Under the pieces are notes generated by a model. It did no database searches, was not told the DNA's origin, and saw nothing but the letters and a program-made list of their open reading frames with translations. A stretch of 64,000 nt of DNA from contig NZ_JAGIKV010000004.1 of the NCBI RefSeq assembly GCF_017874615.1, positions 62,001-126,000 of the forward strand. The letters are read 5' to 3'. Positions 18,943-28,424 of this stretch are shown one piece after another (position 1 is the stretch's first letter; each line of letters opens with the position of its first letter). The stretch comes from Paenibacillus xylanexedens. GTDB taxonomy: Bacteria > Bacillota > Bacilli > Paenibacillales > Paenibacillaceae. Made by a program: the position numbers and the translations under genes.

Positions 18943-19698
18943 TCAAGTATTAAAACTTAGCAACAGTGACTTGACTACCAGGTACCACCCGTCCACAAGG
19001 ACAAAGAGCAGTATTTTGAAAGGTAATGAGATCATGACCGGCGGAAGCATCATCATCCCCATTGCCATGAGTGTACTCGCGACAACAATGTCTATAACCA
19101 GAAACGGAATAAAAATCATAAATCCCATCTGGAATGCTGTCTTCAACTCACTGATTACATATGCCGGTACCATTACAGTGATTGGAATATCCTGGTAGGT
19201 CTTTGGTTGTTCAGTCTGATTGTATTTCATAAACAGCAACAGATCTTTTTCTCTGGTGTGACTAAACATAAATTTCTTCATGGGATCCGCTGCTTTTTCA
19301 AGTGCCTCGGTTTGCGTAAGCTCTCCCTGGAGATAGGGCTGAAGCGCTACCTGATTTATGGAAGACAACGTCGGCGACATAATGAAAAGTGTCAGAAATA
19401 GCGCCAAACCGACCAGCACCTGATTGGGTGGCATTTGTTGTGTACCCAAAGATGTACGTATAAAACCGAGCACAATCACAATCCGAGTAAAACTGGTCAT
19501 CAGTACAAGCATTGCTGGAGCAATACTAAGCACCGTAATTAACAGAATGATGGACAGTGAACTCGTGCTTGGTGTTCCTCCATCACCGTTTCCGATTTGA
19601 ATATCAATATTCGGAATGGGCTCGGCAAAGGCAACTGTAACAGAAGCTAGACTGATAAGTCCTAGCAAACAACACGCTAACCAAATCTTTTTCTTCAT
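18943..19698 (-). CDS. fliP: Flagellar export gate protein FliP
   Basis: Pore-forming export-gate subunit. The 251-residue precursor has a cleavable signal peptide (about residues 1-25, ending AFA). The mature protein has four membrane helices, with IVIVLGFIRTSLGTQQMPPNQV and MMLPPVMISLPFKILLFVLVD as family signatures. The start overlaps the fliO stop (ATGA). Confidence 0.96.
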   Translation of the reverse strand: MKKKIWLACCLLGLISLASVTVAFAEPIPNIDIQIGNGDGGTPSTSSLSIILLITVLSIAPAMLVLMTSFTRIVIVLGFIRTSLGTQQMPPNQVLVGLALFLTLFIMSPTLSSINQVALQPYLQGELTQTEALEKAADPMKKFMFSHTREKDLLLFMKYNQTEQPKTYQDIPITVMVPAYVISELKTAFQMGFMIFIPFLVIDIVVASTLMAMGMMMLPPVMISLPFKILLFVLVDGWYLVVKSLLLSFNT

Positions 19699-20237
19699 GA
19701 ATCCCTCGACCGATCTGTAGTATTGTCTTTATCCAGGAGCTTCTCCATCTTCTCTTTACGGTTAGGCATCTGCCGAAGTTTGGATTCAAACATTTCGTGA
19801 AAAGAAGTTGTGTCCTCCAGTTCCATTTCCCGCGGCGGTTCTTCTCTACGGAAACGTTTGGTGAGCTTGGCAATGAGAGGTGAGAGATTCCCATGTTGTG
19901 CAGCAGCATCTCTTTCGAAGGAATCAATGATTCTTTGCGCCTCTTCCAGATCTGAAACCTTATCTACCAACTGAATGTCTTCACCTACACCAAGCAGATA
20001 TACACTTCCACCAATTTCAATAATTTGCAGCGACTTGTTTTGCCCCAGTCCAATCCCGCCCAGGGTACGAATTGTGCCATGCCGGAACATTTGCTGATTC
20101 CGTTTGTTTAAGAACCGGATCAGATAAACAATAAGGACCAGGATGACGGCCAGGACAACAATCACCCATACAAGCTGTAAATAATAATTGGCTCCTGCGT
20201 CAGCTGCTTCTGGAAAATCACCCTGAGCCATCATCAT
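19695..20237 (-). CDS. fliO: Flagellar export assembly protein FliO
   Basis: A chaperone-like membrane protein that helps the FliP ring assemble. The 180-residue product has one membrane helix (about residues 23-43) and a cytoplasmic beta-rich domain with RTLGGIGLGQNKSLQIIEIGG and YLLGVGEDIQLVDK, the FliO/FliZ signature. There is a charged tail. It lies between cheY and fliP, as in B. subtilis. Three in-frame ATG codons start the gene; the first is given. Confidence 0.9.
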   Translation of the reverse strand: MMMAQGDFPEAADAGANYYLQLVWVIVVLAVILVLIVYLIRFLNKRNQQMFRHGTIRTLGGIGLGQNKSLQIIEIGGSVYLLGVGEDIQLVDKVSDLEEAQRIIDSFERDAAAQHGNLSPLIAKLTKRFRREEPPREMELEDTTSFHEMFESKLRQMPNRKEKMEKLLDKDNTTDRSRDS

Positions 20238-20242
20238 GTCTC

Positions 20243-20608
20243 TTAAACGCCCAGTGTCTTGCTGATCGCTTCGATAACCCGGTCAGATTGGAACGGTTTA
20301 ACGATAAAGTCTTTGGCACCTGCTTGAATAGCGTCGATTACCATCGCTTGTTGACCCATCGCGGAGCACATAATTACTTTAGCGTTAGCATCAATCTTCT
20401 TGATTTCTTTCAAAGCTGCAATGCCGTCCATCTCAGGCATCGTAATATCCATTGTGATTAGATCCGGACGAAGCTCTTTAAATTTCTCAATTGCTTGTGA
20501 GCCATCCTGTGCCTCACCAACAACCTCATATCCATTTTTGGACAAAATGTCCCGGATCATCATTCTCATAAATGCTGCGTCGTCTACGACTAAAATTCGG
20601 TTTGCCAT
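20243..20608 (-). CDS. cheY: Chemotaxis response regulator CheY
   Basis: Single receiver-domain protein of 121 residues that binds the switch when phosphorylated by CheA. Acidic pair Asp9/Asp10, phospho-acceptor Asp54 (LITMDITMPEMDG), Ser in VIMCSAMGQQ and Lys in FIVKPFQ are all in place. As in B. subtilis the gene is inside the flagellar operon between fliY and fliO. Confidence 0.97.
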   Translation of the reverse strand: MANRILVVDDAAFMRMMIRDILSKNGYEVVGEAQDGSQAIEKFKELRPDLITMDITMPEMDGIAALKEIKKIDANAKVIMCSAMGQQAMVIDAIQAGAKDFIVKPFQSDRVIEAISKTLGV

Positions 20609-20636
20609 CTTGATTCAAGTCCTCCCTAAATTGTGC

Positions 20637-21911
20637 TTATTGTAATTTCTGAATTCGGTCCCATTGGCTAACGATATCTATAACACGAACACCAAAGTTT
20701 TCGTCAATAACGACAACTTCTCCCTTGGCGATCAGTTTGTTATTCACCAAAATATCGACAGGTTCCCCGGCTAACTTATCCAGTTCGACAATCGAACCCT
20801 GTGACAGTTCCAAAATATCTTTAATTTGCTTCTGGGTCCTTCCTAATTCTACGGTGACCTTAAGGGGAATGTCCATCAATAAATTCAAATTGTTTTCGTC
20901 TACCTGACCATACGCCCCATTTTGCAAATTGGCGAATTGAACTGGTTGTACGTTAACATTCCTATTTGGCATTCCACCGTAATGTTGAGGTGCACCATAA
21001 GGTTGCTGCGGTGGCATGCCATACGGCTGCTGTGGCGGCATTCCTTGAGGCATACCCATCGGGGTCTGTCCATATCCGTTATAGTCCTGGGCAGGCTGTT
21101 GTGGAGCCTGTGGAGCCTGTTGGTGCTGAACGGGCGGCTGCTCCGCAACCGGTGGTGGCGTTGCCGGTACAGCTGCTGGCGCAGGTTCAGGTGTTGATGC
21201 CACTGGTGCGCTGGCAGTTGACTCCTGAGCGCCTCCAATCAGCATGTCTACCATGCTTTTAGCAAAATGTACTGGAAGCAACTGCATCAGATTGGAATCG
21301 ATCAGATCCCCGATTAACAAACGAAATGAAACTTGGATAAGGGTCTCATCTGCTGGAAGATTACTTACACCCTCTCCACTCTCCAGATTGAGAATATCGA
21401 TTCCCGGAGGGGAAATATTCACAAAACGATTAAAAATCGTGGACATTGAGGTTGCAGAGGAACCCATCATCTGGTTCATCGCTTCCTGTACCGCACTAAT
21501 ATGGATTTCATTCAGTTCTTCATCGACCGGATTTCCTTCGCCACCCAGCATCAAATCAGCGATGACTTGAGCATCTCTCTTCTTGATAACAAGCGAGTTA
21601 ATACCTTCGAATCCATCCACATAATTCACATGAACAGCAACATGCGGCTTAGGAAAAGCTTCTTCAAACTGCGTTCGACTAATGATAGAAACTTTAGGTG
21701 TTGTAATATCTACTTTGAGGCCTAATAGCGTGGATAAGGCTGTTGCCGCGCTACCAAATGTGATGTTACCAATCTCCCCCAAGGCATCCTGCTCCAGCTC
21801 GGTCAAAAAATCATCAACCGTCTTTTCAGCGGGTTCCGAGCTGTTTATCGATTCCGATTGCCTGAGCAAAGCATCGATTTCTTCTTGGGATAAATAATCC
21901 TTACTCGTCAA
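20637..21911 (-). CDS. fliY: Flagellar switch protein / CheY-P phosphatase FliY
   Basis: C-ring component with CheY-P phosphatase activity. Order of parts in about 424 residues: N-terminal peptide LSQEEIDALLR (the CheY-P-binding type also seen at the FliM start), a CheC-like double domain with the EIGNITFG phosphatase motif, a Gln/Pro/Tyr/Met-rich linker with repeated PPQQPYG units, and a C-terminal FliN/SpoA domain. The TTG at 21911 has AAGGAG nine bases upstream and overlaps the fliM end by 11 bases; an in-frame TTG at 21935 lacks a good site. Confidence 0.93.
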   Translation of the reverse strand: MTSKDYLSQEEIDALLRQSESINSSEPAEKTVDDFLTELEQDALGEIGNITFGSAATALSTLLGLKVDITTPKVSIISRTQFEEAFPKPHVAVHVNYVDGFEGINSLVIKKRDAQVIADLMLGGEGNPVDEELNEIHISAVQEAMNQMMGSSATSMSTIFNRFVNISPPGIDILNLESGEGVSNLPADETLIQVSFRLLIGDLIDSNLMQLLPVHFAKSMVDMLIGGAQESTASAPVASTPEPAPAAVPATPPPVAEQPPVQHQQAPQAPQQPAQDYNGYGQTPMGMPQGMPPQQPYGMPPQQPYGAPQHYGGMPNRNVNVQPVQFANLQNGAYGQVDENNLNLLMDIPLKVTVELGRTQKQIKDILELSQGSIVELDKLAGEPVDILVNNKLIAKGEVVVIDENFGVRVIDIVSQWDRIQKLQ

Positions 21912-22899
21912 ATTCTTCAACTCCTTCGGTGACAATCTTGTCTATTTGCACAGCCACACGGTCTTTGATTGTCCCCGGACTGCCCATGTATTTCAGTTTG
22001 TCACCCACTTTAATGGAAAGTCCCTCATCAACTGGTTTGTTCAACGTAATGACATCACCAACGGACAGACCCAGAAATTCTGCAATTGAAATTCTTGATT
22101 CTCCCAATTCCGCAACGATTGGTAACTTGGCTTTGTTCACACGCTCTTTTAGAGCATCATACTCCTCCGGAGCTCTCGTTTTCTTCTCCGAAACAAACCA
22201 CTGATGAGTTGACAACCGTGACATAATAGGTTCAAGAACGACATGCGGTATACATAGATTGATCATGCCTGTCGTGTCACCAATTTTGGTACTGAGCGAG
22301 ATCAGAGCAATGGTCTCATTGGGAGATACAATCTGCATAAATTGCGGATTGGTCTCGAGCGCTTCCATCCTTGGGGTAATATCCAACACGGTCTTCCATG
22401 CTTCTTGCAAACTTTCAAATGCACGGCTGAATATTCGTTCCATGATGGTCGTTTCAATCTCCGTCATCGATGCAATCTTTGTTGGAGCACTCCCGGTTCC
22501 ACCAAGCAGGCGATCCAACATCGCATATCCCACGTTTGGATGGACTTCCATCACCATTCGCCCCTGTAGTGGCTCCGCTTCAAAAATGTTCAATATCGTC
22601 ATCTTAGGAATAGAACGGATAAACTCATCATAAGGCAACTGTTCGACCTGAACGACATTGATTTGAACGAACGTCCGCAGTTGGGCTGAAAAATAAGTGG
22701 TGAGAAAGCGTGCAAAGTTTTCGTGAATACGAGTCAAGCTTCTAATATGGTCTTTGGAAAAACGCACTGCCCGCTTAAAATCGTACGATCTGATTTTCTT
22801 CTGAGTTTCTTCCTTCTTCAATTCTTCTGCGTCCATTTCACCAGAAGAAAGGGCTGCTAATAGGGCGTCAATCTCATTTTGTGATAATACATCCACCAT
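21901..22899 (-). CDS. fliM: Flagellar motor switch protein FliM
   Basis: Main C-ring protein that binds CheY-P and sets rotation direction. The 332-residue protein starts with the CheY-P-binding peptide LSQNEIDALL, continues with a CheC-like middle domain (RVHENFAR-type region, here LTRIHENFARFLTTYFSAQL) and a SpoA-type C-terminal domain (FLGLSVGDVITLNKPVDEGL). ATG with a GGGGGTGAG site. It follows fliL by 40 bases. Confidence 0.97.
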   Translation of the reverse strand: MVDVLSQNEIDALLAALSSGEMDAEELKKEETQKKIRSYDFKRAVRFSKDHIRSLTRIHENFARFLTTYFSAQLRTFVQINVVQVEQLPYDEFIRSIPKMTILNIFEAEPLQGRMVMEVHPNVGYAMLDRLLGGTGSAPTKIASMTEIETTIMERIFSRAFESLQEAWKTVLDITPRMEALETNPQFMQIVSPNETIALISLSTKIGDTTGMINLCIPHVVLEPIMSRLSTHQWFVSEKKTRAPEEYDALKERVNKAKLPIVAELGESRISIAEFLGLSVGDVITLNKPVDEGLSIKVGDKLKYMGSPGTIKDRVAVQIDKIVTEGVEEFDE

Positions 22900-22939
22900 G
22901 TTCTCACCCCCTTACAGGTCTACAGCATGTTCTGTTCAT

Positions 22940-23401
22940 TTACATCGTTGCTATAACAATGGATGAAAAGCTCGTACTACTTAGATTACCTTCTGGTAAA
23001 GCTTCATTAATAAGACCGGTCAATTTCTCGTTAAATAATATCCGGCCCTTCGCTGTAGCCAATTCCTCAGACTTCGTATCTGCAAGCGTCTGAATAATGA
23101 TTGGTTTTACCACAATTTCTTTAATTTTCTCAAAATCTTCTTTTGCAGTTTTGTCAGTCAACTTGAACGAGAAGCTGACAACTACAACATGATCCGTATC
23201 AGCTAAATTGGTTTTAATTTCTCCAAGTTCAGAGGAAACCTCTACAATCTCATCCGCAGTCATCTTCTTGGCTTCTGAAGCTGCCGCCGTATGTGTGTCG
23301 TCCTTATTCCCGTTCTGTCCTTGCATAAATACAAACACAACCACCACAATGAGTGTTATCGCCAGCAACATTGTTGCAAGCCAGGGCATCATTTTTTTCA
23401 T
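22940..23401 (-). CDS. fliL: Flagellar stator-associated protein FliL
   Basis: Single-pass membrane protein that supports stator function around the basal body. The 153-residue protein has one N-terminal membrane helix (about 7-27) and an extracytoplasmic SPFH-like domain with a conserved end, GRILFNEKLTGLINEALP. The start ATG overlaps the swrD stop (TGATG). This order matches B. subtilis. Confidence 0.93.
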   Translation of the reverse strand: MKKMMPWLATMLLAITLIVVVVFVFMQGQNGNKDDTHTAAASEAKKMTADEIVEVSSELGEIKTNLADTDHVVVVSFSFKLTDKTAKEDFEKIKEIVVKPIIIQTLADTKSEELATAKGRILFNEKLTGLINEALPEGNLSSTSFSSIVIATM

Positions 23402-23622
23402 CAGGATTCCTCCGTTTGCTGCACTTTAATAGTGGCTGCCTGAACCCCGATTTCACGGTTGTAATCTTTAATCTTGGAAATAACGTCAGCGGCTTTTTCA
23501 AGCACAATCAGTCTCTTTCCAGTTACCAGAGTAATATACGTATCCGGCGTCTCTTCCACAATTTCAACCATCAGCGCATTTAACCACATGGGAGAACCAT
23601 TTAACCGCGTAACCGAAATCAT
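23401..23622 (-). CDS. swrD: FlbD/SwrD family flagellar protein
   Basis: The 73-residue product begins MISVTRLNGSPMWLNALMVE, the FlbD-family (PF06289-type) pattern, and continues ETPDTYITLVTGKRLIVLEKA. In B. subtilis the orthologue SwrD increases flagellar torque and supports swarming; that function is transferred by family and position. It sits between the hook gene and fliL. Confidence 0.9.
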   Translation of the reverse strand: MISVTRLNGSPMWLNALMVEIVEETPDTYITLVTGKRLIVLEKAADVISKIKDYNREIGVQAATIKVQQTEES

Positions 23623-23690
23623 GCTAAGCCCCCTTAATCAGAGTGGGAGGAGCAAGCTCCCCCACGTTTTAAAAATTCATTAATCAGCTA

Positions 23691-24509
23691 TTAACGTTTC
23701 AGGTTAACAACTTCCTGAAGTATTTCATCCGACGTTGTAATGATCCGGGAGTTTGCCTGGAATCCACGTTGAGCTACGATCATCTCAGTAAACTCTCCTG
23801 TCAGATCCACGTTAGACATCTCGAGCTGTCCAGCAATGATTGCTCCTGTTCCGTCCTCAGCACTGTTCGCAGTTAAAGGATCAAGAGTACCGTCAGGATT
23901 TGCGTTAGCTGTCATACGGTATAGGTTACCCCCTATTTTTTCCAATCCTTCAGGGTTAACTACCTTCCCTATTCCAATTTGAGTATCGCCTTCGATTGTT
24001 CCATCAGCCATTGTCTGATTAATCATACCGTTCTGTCCGATTGTGAATGAAACAACATCATCCCCAATTGTAATGGGCTCTCCCTCACTACTTAAGACGA
24101 ACAAACCATCTGAAGTTACAAGATTTCGAGCAGCATCAACATGGAAATCCCCTGCACGTGTCAAGTAAGGAATTTCCTGATCTCCACCCAAGGAGACAAG
24201 AAAAAAGCCATCTCCGTTAATACGTAAGTCTGTCGGATTGTTTGTAGTCATTGGGCTTCCTGCGAGATGCAGTGTATCTATAGATCCCACAGATACACCC
24301 AAACCGATTTGCTTTGCATTCACACCACCAGATGGAGCATCAGTTGGGGCAGTTACCCCTGCCGTTGTTTGGCTCATAATATCTTTGAACATAACCCGAC
24401 TGCCTTTGAAGCCAACCGTGTTTACGTTCGCAATATTGTTACCAATTACGTCGAGTTTTGTTTGGAAACCCCGCATCCCGGAAACGCCTGAGTACATTGA
24501 TTTCAACAT
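23691..24509 (-). CDS. flgE: Flagellar hook protein (FlgE of Bacillus; FlgG-like length)
   Basis: Structural subunit of the flagellar hook. The 272-residue product starts MLKSMYSGVSGMRGFQTKLD followed by VIGNNIANVNTVGFKGSR, the rod/hook family N-terminal signature, and ends with VDLTGEFTEMIVAQRGFQAN then SRIITTSDEILQEVVNLKR, the matching C-terminal signature. Its location after flgD identifies it with the B. subtilis hook gene formerly called flgG. Automated pipelines often label it FlgG. Confidence 0.9.
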   Translation of the reverse strand: MLKSMYSGVSGMRGFQTKLDVIGNNIANVNTVGFKGSRVMFKDIMSQTTAGVTAPTDAPSGGVNAKQIGLGVSVGSIDTLHLAGSPMTTNNPTDLRINGDGFFLVSLGGDQEIPYLTRAGDFHVDAARNLVTSDGLFVLSSEGEPITIGDDVVSFTIGQNGMINQTMADGTIEGDTQIGIGKVVNPEGLEKIGGNLYRMTANANPDGTLDPLTANSAEDGTGAIIAGQLEMSNVDLTGEFTEMIVAQRGFQANSRIITTSDEILQEVVNLKR

Positions 24510-24590
24510 TTTTAAAAATCCTCCCAGTCTTCATTTGGTTACCGCATCAGTCGGTCAGCGGCATTCCGGCTCCCGAGAAGGGCCAGCCGG

Positions 24591-24974
24591 TCAAGAAATG
24601 ATTACGGCACTATCAATCTGAGTGAACACATTATTCTTCATGCTTTCACTATCCATAGCGGTAACCACAGTACGATTTTTGACATTGACGATAAAAGCCA
24701 TATCCTGCATTAAAATCAATGACTCTTTGGCTCCTTTGGCAGCAGCTTTGTCCAAAGCAGAACCAATCTGTTCCATTTGCTCGGTTTTGAGTTCAATACC
24801 ACGCTGTTCCAATCGTTTGGCAGCATGATTGCTCAATTTCAGAAGATTATCTTCCAGCAATTTTGCAAAAGGTTTTTCGGGTATAGCCGAAGCTTCTCCC
24901 GTTTTGGGTCTTTGAAGCATATTCGGTGTAATCGGGCCTGCGTATAATTGTCCAACCGTTATGCGATCACTCAT
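24591..24974 (-). CDS. Flagellar operon protein, TIGR02530-like
   Basis: A 127-residue protein with the pattern FAKLLEDNLLKLSNHAAKRL then EQRGIEL and DKAAAKGAKESLILMQDMAF typical of a small conserved flagellar operon family found in Bacillota next to flgD. No signal peptide or membrane segment. It overlaps flgD by four bases (ATGA). A scaffold-cap or hook-assembly accessory role has been proposed for neighbours of flgD, but I cannot show it from sequence. Confidence 0.82.
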   Translation of the reverse strand: MSDRITVGQLYAGPITPNMLQRPKTGEASAIPEKPFAKLLEDNLLKLSNHAAKRLEQRGIELKTEQMEQIGSALDKAAAKGAKESLILMQDMAFIVNVKNRTVVTAMDSESMKNNVFTQIDSAVIIS

Positions 24975-25528
24975 ATCGTTTTCCCGCTATCTTCCGTATC
25001 ACCCGTTTCAGCGGATGATTCAACTTCCTGGCTCTCGTTCGTTTCAGGGGTTACATCCTGAACGTTCTGTACCGGAGTTTGACCCTCTTCTGCCTGTTTT
25101 GGATAATTCACCTGAATGATCTCATCCAGCTTAATCTCGTCGTTGCCCACTTTTGCGTATTGAACGCTATCTCTTACAATGATGGAATCTACAATACCCT
25201 TACGAAGAGTTCCGTTATCATCTTTATTAGAAGAAAGCCAACTTACCTCCATGCCAATCATACCGGATACAGCACCAAGGGACTGGTTCAATGTTTTAAG
25301 CTGCGTAGAAATATTGACCAGTTGTTCCACTGAGCTGAACTGTGCCATTTGAGCGATAAATTCCTTATCCTCCATTGGCTGCATCGGGTCTTGATTTTGC
25401 AGCTGGGTAATCAGGATTTTTAGAAACTGATCTTTGCCCAATTCTTTTGTTGCAGCACTTGTGGTTGCTTTATTGGCTGCCGAATAGTTCGGCCAGGTAT
25501 TATTCATTGAAACATTTTCATTAGCCAT
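24971..25528 (-). CDS. flgD: Flagellar hook cap/scaffold protein FlgD
   Basis: Caps the growing hook. The 185-residue protein has the conserved N-terminal segment LGKDQFLKILITQLQNQDPM then QPMEDKEFIAQMAQFSSVEQ, and a truncated C-terminal region with an acidic tail (Glu/Ser/Thr-rich from about 145). The Tudor-like and Ig-like domains of enterobacterial FlgD are much reduced, as usual in Bacillales. Located after fliK and overlapping the following gene. Confidence 0.95.
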   Translation of the reverse strand: MANENVSMNNTWPNYSAANKATTSAATKELGKDQFLKILITQLQNQDPMQPMEDKEFIAQMAQFSSVEQLVNISTQLKTLNQSLGAVSGMIGMEVSWLSSNKDDNGTLRKGIVDSIIVRDSVQYAKVGNDEIKLDEIIQVNYPKQAEEGQTPVQNVQDVTPETNESQEVESSAETGDTEDSGKTI

Positions 25529-25547
25529 TTACTCACCTCATTTCTGT

Positions 25548-26936
25548 TTAAGCCTCAGCACTAAACGTATCTCTCTGTAATTCGTTTCCTTCGACTTGCT
25601 CGCTACGCCAGTTACGCAATTCTTCTTGAATCCCTGCTGTAGCTATAGCATCATCCGATTGTTCCTCACGCTCACGCGAACGGCGTTGTTGTTGAGAGTT
25701 ACTTCCTGGCTGACGGCCTCCGTCCTGATACATCTGTGATCCGATTGAACTGTTCTGAGTAACCTCAAGTCGTTCCACCTGAATCCCCTGGGCTTGAAGT
25801 GAAGAACGCAGCTGCGTCATTTGTTGTTCAAGTATGTCTTTGGCCATCGTATGCTCAGTCATAAACCGTGCAACCAACTGCCCGTTCTGCAAGGTAATTT
25901 GAACATCCAATTTACCTAGATGCTCAGGCCGAAGTGAGATGGTCGCCTCGGAAAATCCTTTTTGCTGGACAATATCCAGCTTGTTAACAACAAACTGTGT
26001 CATTTCCTTGGCAAACTGTGATGTTTGCATTACAGGTTCAGCCGGTTTTCCTGCTGTTATACCTGATGAACGCAAGGACAGCTCTCCTGCAGTAATGATG
26101 GTTGAGTGTTCAACTTCTCCACCTGCATTTGAAGTAGATGTTGTCTCAGCCTCAGCTTTCACCTGGGTTCCAGAATTCGCCACTGCCGCAACAAGAACTT
26201 GTGGTACGACCGAATCCTGTTTGGATGTTTGAAGCGAAGTATTTGGAGCGACCTGTGCAGTCTGATCCTTAACTGCTGTCAACGTATCCAGTATGGATTT
26301 CAGTTCAGTCCATCTTTTGTTACTCGTAGTATCTACTCCAGCCTCTTGAAGCTGACTCTGCAGAGATTGTAGCAAATGTTTGAATTCCGGAGCGTTCTTC
26401 GCAACGGTACTCTCAGGATCATTCATTCCAGCTACTAATTGTGTAAGCATATCTTGCAGAACAAAACGTACGGCTGCCGGATGCTGCGACAGTTCAATTG
26501 CGGGTACTGATTTTACACTTTCCGCTCCGTTCGAAGACTCGTCGGAACCTTCTGCATTAGCACCTGAAGGATTACTTAATTGTGTATACATCTGTTGAAT
26601 CAGAGTTTGCAAACCTGCAAGTAGAGCTGGGTCATTTTCCAAAGCTTCGTCAAGCACATCCAAGTCCGTGAACAACGAATTCAGTACAGCCGTGATTGAT
26701 GCCGCTTCTCCTTCTTCACTTGTAGCAAAGGAAAACACCAACGGAATGGCAGTTAAACTTCCAGTAGCGCTTGAACTTTCACCTTCTGTGTTTCCTCCAG
26801 ATAGCGATTGTGCAAGAGTTTGGAGAAATTCACCACTAGCACCTGTAGCTGAGCCTTTCGATTGTGCTCCGGTTGTCTGACCTGTTCCCGTTGCTTTCGC
26901 AGATGCTGTGGATGCCATTTGATATACAATCGACAT
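25548..26936 (-). CDS. fliK: Flagellar hook-length control protein FliK
   Basis: Secreted molecular ruler that triggers the FlhB specificity switch. The 462-residue protein has a long variable N-terminal and central region (Ala/Ser/Thr/Gln-rich) and a conserved C-terminal FliK domain from about residue 330 (ATISLRPEHLGKLDVQITLQ then NGQLVARFMTEH and LRSSLQAQGIQVERLEV). Starts with ATG after GGAGGTGAA. Located between the motE-like gene and flgD. Confidence 0.93.
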   Translation of the reverse strand: MSIVYQMASTASAKATGTGQTTGAQSKGSATGASGEFLQTLAQSLSGGNTEGESSSATGSLTAIPLVFSFATSEEGEAASITAVLNSLFTDLDVLDEALENDPALLAGLQTLIQQMYTQLSNPSGANAEGSDESSNGAESVKSVPAIELSQHPAAVRFVLQDMLTQLVAGMNDPESTVAKNAPEFKHLLQSLQSQLQEAGVDTTSNKRWTELKSILDTLTAVKDQTAQVAPNTSLQTSKQDSVVPQVLVAAVANSGTQVKAEAETTSTSNAGGEVEHSTIITAGELSLRSSGITAGKPAEPVMQTSQFAKEMTQFVVNKLDIVQQKGFSEATISLRPEHLGKLDVQITLQNGQLVARFMTEHTMAKDILEQQMTQLRSSLQAQGIQVERLEVTQNSSIGSQMYQDGGRQPGSNSQQQRRSREREEQSDDAIATAGIQEELRNWRSEQVEGNELQRDTFSAEA

Positions 26937-26975
26937 TTATTTTCACCTCCTCTCGGTTATACAGTGTAATCAGCT

Positions 26976-27917
26976 CTACTTGTTACCCATTAATCTGTTC
27001 AAAATTTTTGCAGTTTCAACCGAGTCCTCTGAAGACATGTTCTCAAGCAATTGAGAGCGTGTTGCATCATCTACTGAATTCAGGATGGTCAATGTTTTGT
27101 CAGGACTTAACTTGTATGTTTCCAATAATAGCTTGGCACCACTTGAAGCAGACATCGAAGCAAATGTTTGACTAAGCTGGTTTTTATCCAGGTTTTTGCT
27201 TGTGGTTGTGGATGCAGTTGAAGTTGCTGCGGTTTCTTTCTTCAATCTGGATTGCAGCGCATCCAGTGCCAGATCCCCGGACGGTTTGGCATCCTTCATC
27301 ATCATAGTGACATCGGCTGCTGTTTTCGGGTCCATCTTTTCAAGCACCTTGGTCCGAGCAGATGACTGCATGGCATTCAACAACAATACCATTTCCTCAT
27401 TCGTCATATTTTGCAAAATCGGTGCAGCTTTGCTTGGGCTCATGTCAGCATACATTTTAGCCAAATCTTTGATTTGTTTCTGATAATCAGATTCCGTCTC
27501 CGGCGTTGCTGCTGTAGCCGTTTCAGCCGCTTTTTCCGCATCATCCAACTTCTTCTGAAGGTCAGTAGACTTCTTTGCTTCGGTTGTTGTCGCTTCCTGT
27601 GCTGCCTTGAGCTCTGTTTCTTTGGCAGTTACTTGGGATTTCAGCTTTTCGATTGTGGCTTCAGCACTTTCAACCTGCTGCTCACTCTTCTCCAGCTTCT
27701 CCTTCTCCGGATCCAGTACAGGATCAGGTACCCATTCCTTGACTACCGGTATCTTGTTGGCGAACTCAAACAAATTATTACGAATATCTACATTAAATAG
27801 CGTAAGTAGTACGCCTAGCAGTACTACGGTGAATACAATCGGGATTGAAATCATGAGAAATTTTTCCCAACCGCCTCCCGATTCTTTTTCCATGTCGCTA
27901 TCATCTTTAACAGCCAT
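26976..27917 (-). CDS. MotE/YlxF-like protein with MgtE N-terminal-type domain
   Basis: A 313-residue protein with a cytoplasmic start, one membrane helix (about 21-42), a long coiled coil (about 75-135, Lys/Glu/Ala-rich), and a helical repeat domain (about 145-310; MYADMSPSKAAPILQNMTNE and EKMDPKTAADVTMMMKDAKP) that resembles the MgtE intracellular N domain and FlbB/MotE proteins. Position between fliJ and fliK is that of B. subtilis ylxF. MotE-type proteins act as chaperones for the motor or basal body; that role is inference here. Confidence 0.8.
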   Translation of the reverse strand: MAVKDDSDMEKESGGGWEKFLMISIPIVFTVVLLGVLLTLFNVDIRNNLFEFANKIPVVKEWVPDPVLDPEKEKLEKSEQQVESAEATIEKLKSQVTAKETELKAAQEATTTEAKKSTDLQKKLDDAEKAAETATAATPETESDYQKQIKDLAKMYADMSPSKAAPILQNMTNEEMVLLLNAMQSSARTKVLEKMDPKTAADVTMMMKDAKPSGDLALDALQSRLKKETAATSTASTTTSKNLDKNQLSQTFASMSASSGAKLLLETYKLSPDKTLTILNSVDDATRSQLLENMSSEDSVETAKILNRLMGNK

Positions 27918-27960
27918 CGTTCATTCCTCCTTCACGAGACAACTTCGCGTCCGGCTCACA

Positions 27961-28413
27961 TCAATTCGCGCGTCCGGCTTTGGCAGCGAAGCGTACAGTA
28001 GCCATCTCGTCCAGATCGTTCTGTTCCCGGAGGAGCATCTCCTGCTGAAAATTGATTTTGGCCTTGTCTCTCGCTCCAAGCCATACTTTTTCGTCAACCA
28101 TCTTACCGTTTAGAAATGTCTGATTCCGCTGCACATTGACCTGAGCATGTTTAACATCACTGTTTTTGCGTGAAATGCACTCGTCAAGGTGATGTACATA
28201 ACGCTGCATCTCCTGCAGACTGTTTACAGACGCTGTATTTTCCGTAGCAGATTGGATAATGCCGATCAGATTACTTCTGTCGTTCAGAAGTTGTATCAGA
28301 TGTTCTTCCTCCGTCTGAAGTTTACCGATCGCTGTGGATAACATCCACTCTGCCTGTGTTTTTTCATTACTCTTCAGGTCAACAACTTTCTGGAAATGAT
28401 ATCGAAATTTCAT
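27961..28413 (-). CDS. fliJ: Flagellar export chaperone-like protein FliJ
   Basis: Soluble coiled-coil protein that links the FliI ATPase ring to FlhA and escorts export substrates. The 150-residue product is helical throughout, starts MKFRYHFQKVVDLKSNEKTQ, the usual family start, and lacks a signal peptide. It follows fliI by 12 bases. Confidence 0.93.
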   Translation of the reverse strand: MKFRYHFQKVVDLKSNEKTQAEWMLSTAIGKLQTEEEHLIQLLNDRSNLIGIIQSATENTASVNSLQEMQRYVHHLDECISRKNSDVKHAQVNVQRNQTFLNGKMVDEKVWLGARDKAKINFQQEMLLREQNDLDEMATVRFAAKAGRAN

Positions 28414-28424
28414 CGTTTACCCAT

